Positions 60,944-64,000 of a stretch of DNA of 64,000 nt are shown here, piece after piece (the first letter of the stretch is position 1; every line of letters starts with the position of its first letter). Made by a program: the position numbers and the translations under genes. The DNA comes from Propionibacteriaceae bacterium (GTDB taxonomy: Bacteria > Actinomycetota > Actinomycetes > Propionibacteriales > Propionibacteriaceae). The notes below the pieces were generated by a model. The model saw nothing but the letters and a program-made list of their open reading frames with translations, had not been told where the DNA came from and did no database searches. The DNA lies in contig JADKFR010000004.1 in the NCBI GenBank assembly GCA_016717345.1, positions 248,001 to 312,000 of the forward strand, written 5' to 3'.

Positions 60944-61345
60944 ATGAGCAAAAAAGAGGAGCGACCCAGCCGTCGCGCTGCCCTGCTCGGGGATCGTCCT
61001 GGCTCGTACGCGATCGCGCGTCACGTCAGGATGTCGCCACTGAAGGTGCGTCGCGTGGTCGATCTGGTGCGAGGGATGGACGTCACCGACGCCCTGAATG
61101 TGCTCAAGTTCGCCCCGCAGGCCGCCTCCGAGCCGGTCTACAAGGTGGTCGCGAGTGCGAAGGCCAACGCTGAGTCAACCGAGGGACTGCGTGGTGAGGA
61201 CCTGTTCGTCTCCGCCGCGTTCGTCGACGAGGGCATGACGCTGCGTCGGATCCGGCCGCGGGCGAAGGGTTCGGCCAGCCGGATCCTCAAGCGAGCCAGC
61301 CACATCACCGTCGTTGTCGAACCCAAGAGCGAGAAGGGAGCCTGA
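60944..61345 (+). CDS. rplV: 50S ribosomal protein L22
   Basis: 133 residues. SYAIARHVRMSPLKVRRVVD and the C-terminal RIRPRAKGSASRILKRASH are diagnostic. ATG with AAGAGGA upstream. The tunnel-lining loop is intact. Confidence 0.96.
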   Translation: MSKKEERPSRRAALLGDRPGSYAIARHVRMSPLKVRRVVDLVRGMDVTDALNVLKFAPQAASEPVYKVVASAKANAESTEGLRGEDLFVSAAFVDEGMTLRRIRPRAKGSASRILKRASHITVVVEPKSEKGA

Positions 61346-61347
61346 GT

Positions 61348-62169
61348 ATGGGCCAGAAGATCAACCCCCATGGCTTCCGCCTCGGGATCACCACGGATCA
61401 CAAGACCCGTTGGTACGCCGACAAGAACTACGCAGACCTGGTCGCCGAGGATGTCAAGATCCGTCGGTTCCTGTCCAAGACGCTGGAGCGGGCGGGGATC
61501 TCCTCGGTCGAGATCGAGCGTCGCAGCGAGCGGGTGACCATCTTCCTGTACGCCGCACGCCCGGGCATTGTCATCGGCCGCAACGGGGCCGAGGCGGAGC
61601 GCGTCCGTGCCGAGTTGGAGAAGCTGACCGGCAAGCAGGTCCAGTTGAACATCCTCGAGGTCAAGAACCCCGAGATCGATGCCCAACTGGTGGCCCAGGG
61701 TGTCGCCGAGCAGTTGGGCGCCCGGGTGGCGTTCCGCCGCGCGATGCGCAAGGCGCAGCAGTCGGCCATGCGCGCTGGTGCCCTGGGGATCCGGATCCAG
61801 TGCTCCGGTCGTCTGGGCGGCGCCGAGATGAGCCGCTCGGAGTTCTACCGCGAGGGCCGCGTGCCGCTGCACACCCTGCGCGCCGACATCGACTACGGCT
61901 TCTACGAGGCCCGCACCACCTTCGGCCGGATCGGCGTGAAGGTGTGGATCTACAAGGGTGACGTCTCGGGCAACCGCGCCGAGCGCGCCGCCCAGAAGGC
62001 CGCACGGCAGGCTGCCGGCGGTCGTCCCCGTCCGGCCCGTGGCCCGCGCCGCGATGCCGGAGCCGGACGCGGGGATCGTCCCGAGCGCGGCGGACGCCGT
62101 CGCGCCGATGCCGTGGCCGAGGGCACTGCGCCCGAGGCTGCGACCGTCGAGCAGAACGCAGGAGCCTGA
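61348..62169 (+). CDS. rpsC: 30S ribosomal protein S3
   Basis: 273 residues. MGQKINPHGFRLGITTDHKT at the N-terminus, KH domain with PGIVIGRNGAEAERVR, and GRLGGAEMSRSEFYREGRVP. The last 55 residues are an Ala/Arg/Gly-rich tail usual in actinobacteria. Start two bases after rplV. Confidence 0.97.
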   Translation: MGQKINPHGFRLGITTDHKTRWYADKNYADLVAEDVKIRRFLSKTLERAGISSVEIERRSERVTIFLYAARPGIVIGRNGAEAERVRAELEKLTGKQVQLNILEVKNPEIDAQLVAQGVAEQLGARVAFRRAMRKAQQSAMRAGALGIRIQCSGRLGGAEMSRSEFYREGRVPLHTLRADIDYGFYEARTTFGRIGVKVWIYKGDVSGNRAERAAQKAARQAAGGRPRPARGPRRDAGAGRGDRPERGGRRRADAVAEGTAPEAATVEQNAGA

Positions 62170-62171
62170 CC

Positions 62172-62591
62172 ATGTTGATTCCACGCAGGATCAAGCACCG
62201 CAAGCAGCACCATCCGCGACGGACGGGTGCGGCCAAGGGCGGCACCAAGCTGGCCTTCGGCGACTACGGCATCCAGGCCCTGGAGGGCTCGTACCTGACG
62301 AACCGTCAGATCGAGAGCGCCCGTATCGCCATGACCCGTCACATCAAGCGTGGCGGCAAGGTGTGGATCAACGTCTACCCCGACCGCCCGCTGACCAAGA
62401 AGCCGGCCGAAACCCGCATGGGTTCCGGCAAGGGTTCGCCGGAGTGGTGGATCGCCAACATCAAGCCGGGACGGGTGCTGTTCGAGCTCTCCGGGGTGAC
62501 CGAGGAGGTGGCCCGCGAGGCCATGCGCCTGGCGATCCACAAGCTGCCGTTCAAGGCTCGCTTCATCAAGCGGGAAGCAGGTGACATCTGA
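62172..62591 (+). CDS. rplP: 50S ribosomal protein L16
   Basis: 139 residues. MLIPRRIKHRKQHHPRRTG and MGSGKGSPEWWIANIKPGR are diagnostic. ATG two bases after rpsC. Its stop overlaps the rpmC start by one base. Confidence 0.97.
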   Translation: MLIPRRIKHRKQHHPRRTGAAKGGTKLAFGDYGIQALEGSYLTNRQIESARIAMTRHIKRGGKVWINVYPDRPLTKKPAETRMGSGKGSPEWWIANIKPGRVLFELSGVTEEVAREAMRLAIHKLPFKARFIKREAGDI

Positions 62592-62821
62592 TGGCGACGA
62601 CATCCTCTGCCGCCGAGTTGCGCGGCCTGAGCCGCGACGAGCTCAACGCCAAGGTCGTGGAGCTGAAGGAGGAGCTGTTCAACCTCCGGTTCGCCGCGGC
62701 CACCGGCCAGCTCGAATCCCACGGACGGCTGCGCGAGGCCCGCAAGGACATCGCCCGCATCTACACCGTGCTGCAGGAGCGCAAGCTCGGCATCATCCCC
62801 GATCCCGATGAGGACAAGTGA
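62591..62821 (+). CDS. rpmC: 50S ribosomal protein L29
   Basis: 76 residues. ELRGLSRDELNAKVVELKEE and LFNLRFAAATGQLESHGRLR are typical. ATG in a TGATG overlap with rplP. Confidence 0.95.
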   Translation: MATTSSAAELRGLSRDELNAKVVELKEELFNLRFAAATGQLESHGRLREARKDIARIYTVLQERKLGIIPDPDEDK

Positions 62822-63099
62822 GTTCGATGAGTGAACAGAACGACGCCAAGCGCTCGGCGCGCAAGGTTCGTGAGGGCATCGTCGTGTCCGACAAGATGGA
62901 CAAGACGGTCGTCGTGTCCGTCGAGCAGCGGGTCAAGCACCCGCTGTACGGCAAGGTCATGACGAAGTCCGAGCGGCTCAAGGCCCACGATGAGGGCAAT
63001 GAAGCCGGTGTCGGCGACCGTGTACGGGTGATGGAGACTCGACCCACCTCGGCCACCAAGCGGTGGCGCCTGGTCGAGATCCTCGAAAAGGCCAAGTGA
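62818..63099 (+). CDS. rpsQ: 30S ribosomal protein S17
   Basis: 93 residues from the GTG at 62818 (GTGA overlap with rpmC), or 90 from the ATG at 62827. VREGIVVSDKMDKTVVVSVE and HPLYGKVMTKSERLKAHDE are diagnostic. Confidence 0.95.
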   Translation: MSSMSEQNDAKRSARKVREGIVVSDKMDKTVVVSVEQRVKHPLYGKVMTKSERLKAHDEGNEAGVGDRVRVMETRPTSATKRWRLVEILEKAK

Positions 63100-63115
63100 C
63101 CAGGAGAGATAGCAG

Positions 63116-63484
63116 ATGATCCAGCAGGAGACGCGGCTGAAGGTCGCCGACAACACCGGTGCCAAGGAACTCTTGTGCATCCGGGTGCTCGGTGGCTCGA
63201 AGCGTCGCTATGCCGGCCTGGGCGACAAGATCGTCGCGACGGTCAAGGACGCCATCCCCGGCGGAAACGTGAAGAAGGGCGAGGTCGTGAAAGCGGTCGT
63301 CGTCCGTACGGTCAAGGAGACCCGTCGTCCCGACGGCTCCTACATCAAGTTCGACGAGAACGCCGCCGTGATCCTGAAGAACGACGGGGAGCCCCGCGGC
63401 ACCCGCATCTTCGGCCCGGTCGGGCGTGAGTTGCGCGAGAAGAAGTTCATGCGGATCATCTCGCTGGCCCCGGAGGTGTTGTGA
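63116..63484 (+). CDS. rplN: 50S ribosomal protein L14
   Basis: 122 residues, universal length. MIQQETRLKVADNTGAKELL and GTRIFGPVGRELREKKFM are diagnostic. ATG with AGGAGA upstream. Confidence 0.97.
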   Translation: MIQQETRLKVADNTGAKELLCIRVLGGSKRRYAGLGDKIVATVKDAIPGGNVKKGEVVKAVVVRTVKETRRPDGSYIKFDENAAVILKNDGEPRGTRIFGPVGRELREKKFMRIISLAPEVL

Positions 63485-63485
63485 G

Positions 63486-63863
63486 ATGGCGAAGTCGTTG
63501 CATGTGAAGAAGGGTGACCGGGTCAAGGTCATCGCGGGTAAGGACAAGGGCGCGACCGGCGAAATCATCTCGGTCGACCCGCAAGCCGGCCGGGTCGTCG
63601 TCCAGGGGGTCAACCTGGTCAAGCGGCACGTACGCGAAACCCAGAACAACCAGACCCGTCAGAACAACGCCTCGGGCATCATCACCACCGAGGCGCCCAT
63701 CGACGCCTCCAACGTGCAGCTGGTGGTCAAGGTGGACGGCAAGGAGGTCGTGACCCGCGTCGGCTACGAGCGCGTCGAGGTCACCAAGCGTCGTGCCGAC
63801 GGCTCCGAGTACACCGCGCAGCGCAGCGTGCGGATCGCGCGCAAGACAGGGAAGGAAATCTGA
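63486..63863 (+). CDS. rplX: 50S ribosomal protein L24
   Basis: 125 residues. The KOW motif KKGDRVKVIAGKDKGATGEI is at the N-terminus, followed by VNLVKRHVRETQNNQTRQNN. ATG one base after the rplN stop; its own stop overlaps rplE (TGATG). Confidence 0.96.
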   Translation: MAKSLHVKKGDRVKVIAGKDKGATGEIISVDPQAGRVVVQGVNLVKRHVRETQNNQTRQNNASGIITTEAPIDASNVQLVVKVDGKEVVTRVGYERVEVTKRRADGSEYTAQRSVRIARKTGKEI

Positions 63864-64000
63864 TGGCCGCCACAGCGACCAAGGAGATGCCGCGTCTCAA
63901 GGCCAGGTATCGCGCGGAGATCGCTCCGGCGCTGCACACCGAGTTCGGTTACGACAACGTGATGCAGATCCCCGGTCTGGTGAAGATCGTGGTCAACATG
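63863..64000 (+). CDS. rplE: 50S ribosomal protein L5 (3' truncated by window end)
   Basis: The first 46 residues are visible: PRLKARYRAEIAPALHTEFG and VMQIPGLVKIVVNM, typical of L5. The rest lies beyond the window. Confidence 0.94.
   Translation, partial: MAATATKEMPRLKARYRAEIAPALHTEFGYDNVMQIPGLVKIVVNM

Overview
The window looks like chromosomal DNA of a high-GC actinobacterium, most probably a member of the Propionibacteriaceae (an inference from gene order and protein style; I could not search databases). Pointers are very high GC with G/C at third codon positions, many GTG/TTG starts, TAGnnT or TAAGCT -10 boxes placed directly in front of start codons (leaderless transcripts), and the actinobacterial order tRNA-Thr, tRNA-Met, rpmG, hadA/hadB-like genes, tRNA-Trp, secE, nusG, rplK, rplA, rplJ, rplL, rpoB, rpoC, rpsL, rpsG, fusA, tuf.

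Layout. 1-6.7 kb: end of the nuo operon (nuoM, nuoN), a polyprenyl diphosphate synthase probably for the menaquinone tail, an NDH-2-like dehydrogenase and an amidase. 6.7-11.9 kb: an M13 metallopeptidase (minus strand), a P-type cation ATPase and a HIT protein. 11.9-20.4 kb: a minus-strand operon sir-cysH-cysD-cysN-cbiX-korA-korB in which every junction overlaps by 1-4 bases, preceded by a 25-codon leader peptide ending in Cys-Cys codons. 20.4-25.2 kb: an MptB-like mannosyltransferase, an enoyl-CoA hydratase-family protein, yajQ-xthA and a DUF559 protein. 25.4-32.2 kb: four tRNAs, fumC, an alkyltransferase-like protein, rpmG, two MaoC-type dehydratases, murB and an aminotransferase, followed by 0.7 kb without a gene that holds G-runs and a tRNA-like fragment. 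32.3-50.0 kb: the secE to tuf transcription/translation region. 50.1-57.6 kb: a housekeeping block (flavin reductase, sugar kinase, SHOCT and DUF6325 proteins, glnS, gltX, a DprE2-like SDR, an EamA transporter). 57.8-64 kb: the S10 ribosomal operon up to the start of rplE.

The most unusual item lies between rplL and rpoB. There a 52-residue secreted peptide gene (minus strand) faces a helix-turn-helix/TPR regulator (plus strand). They share an intergenic region with CTTGAC/GTCAAG inverted repeats, and three 9-bp CTTG-N-CAAG palindromes spaced 11 and 10 bp apart sit just after the regulator, ahead of rpoB. This has the architecture of an RRNPP-type peptide-sensing system placed next to the RNA polymerase genes. 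A second item is the cysteine-codon leader ahead of the sulfate assimilation operon, which also carries a 2-oxoacid:ferredoxin oxidoreductase that could supply reduced ferredoxin to sulfite reductase.

Five essential genes (tuf, rplD, rplW, rplB, rpsS) each carry one apparent single-base indel while remaining otherwise intact. These are most likely sequence or assembly errors, and the spans given below run across them.
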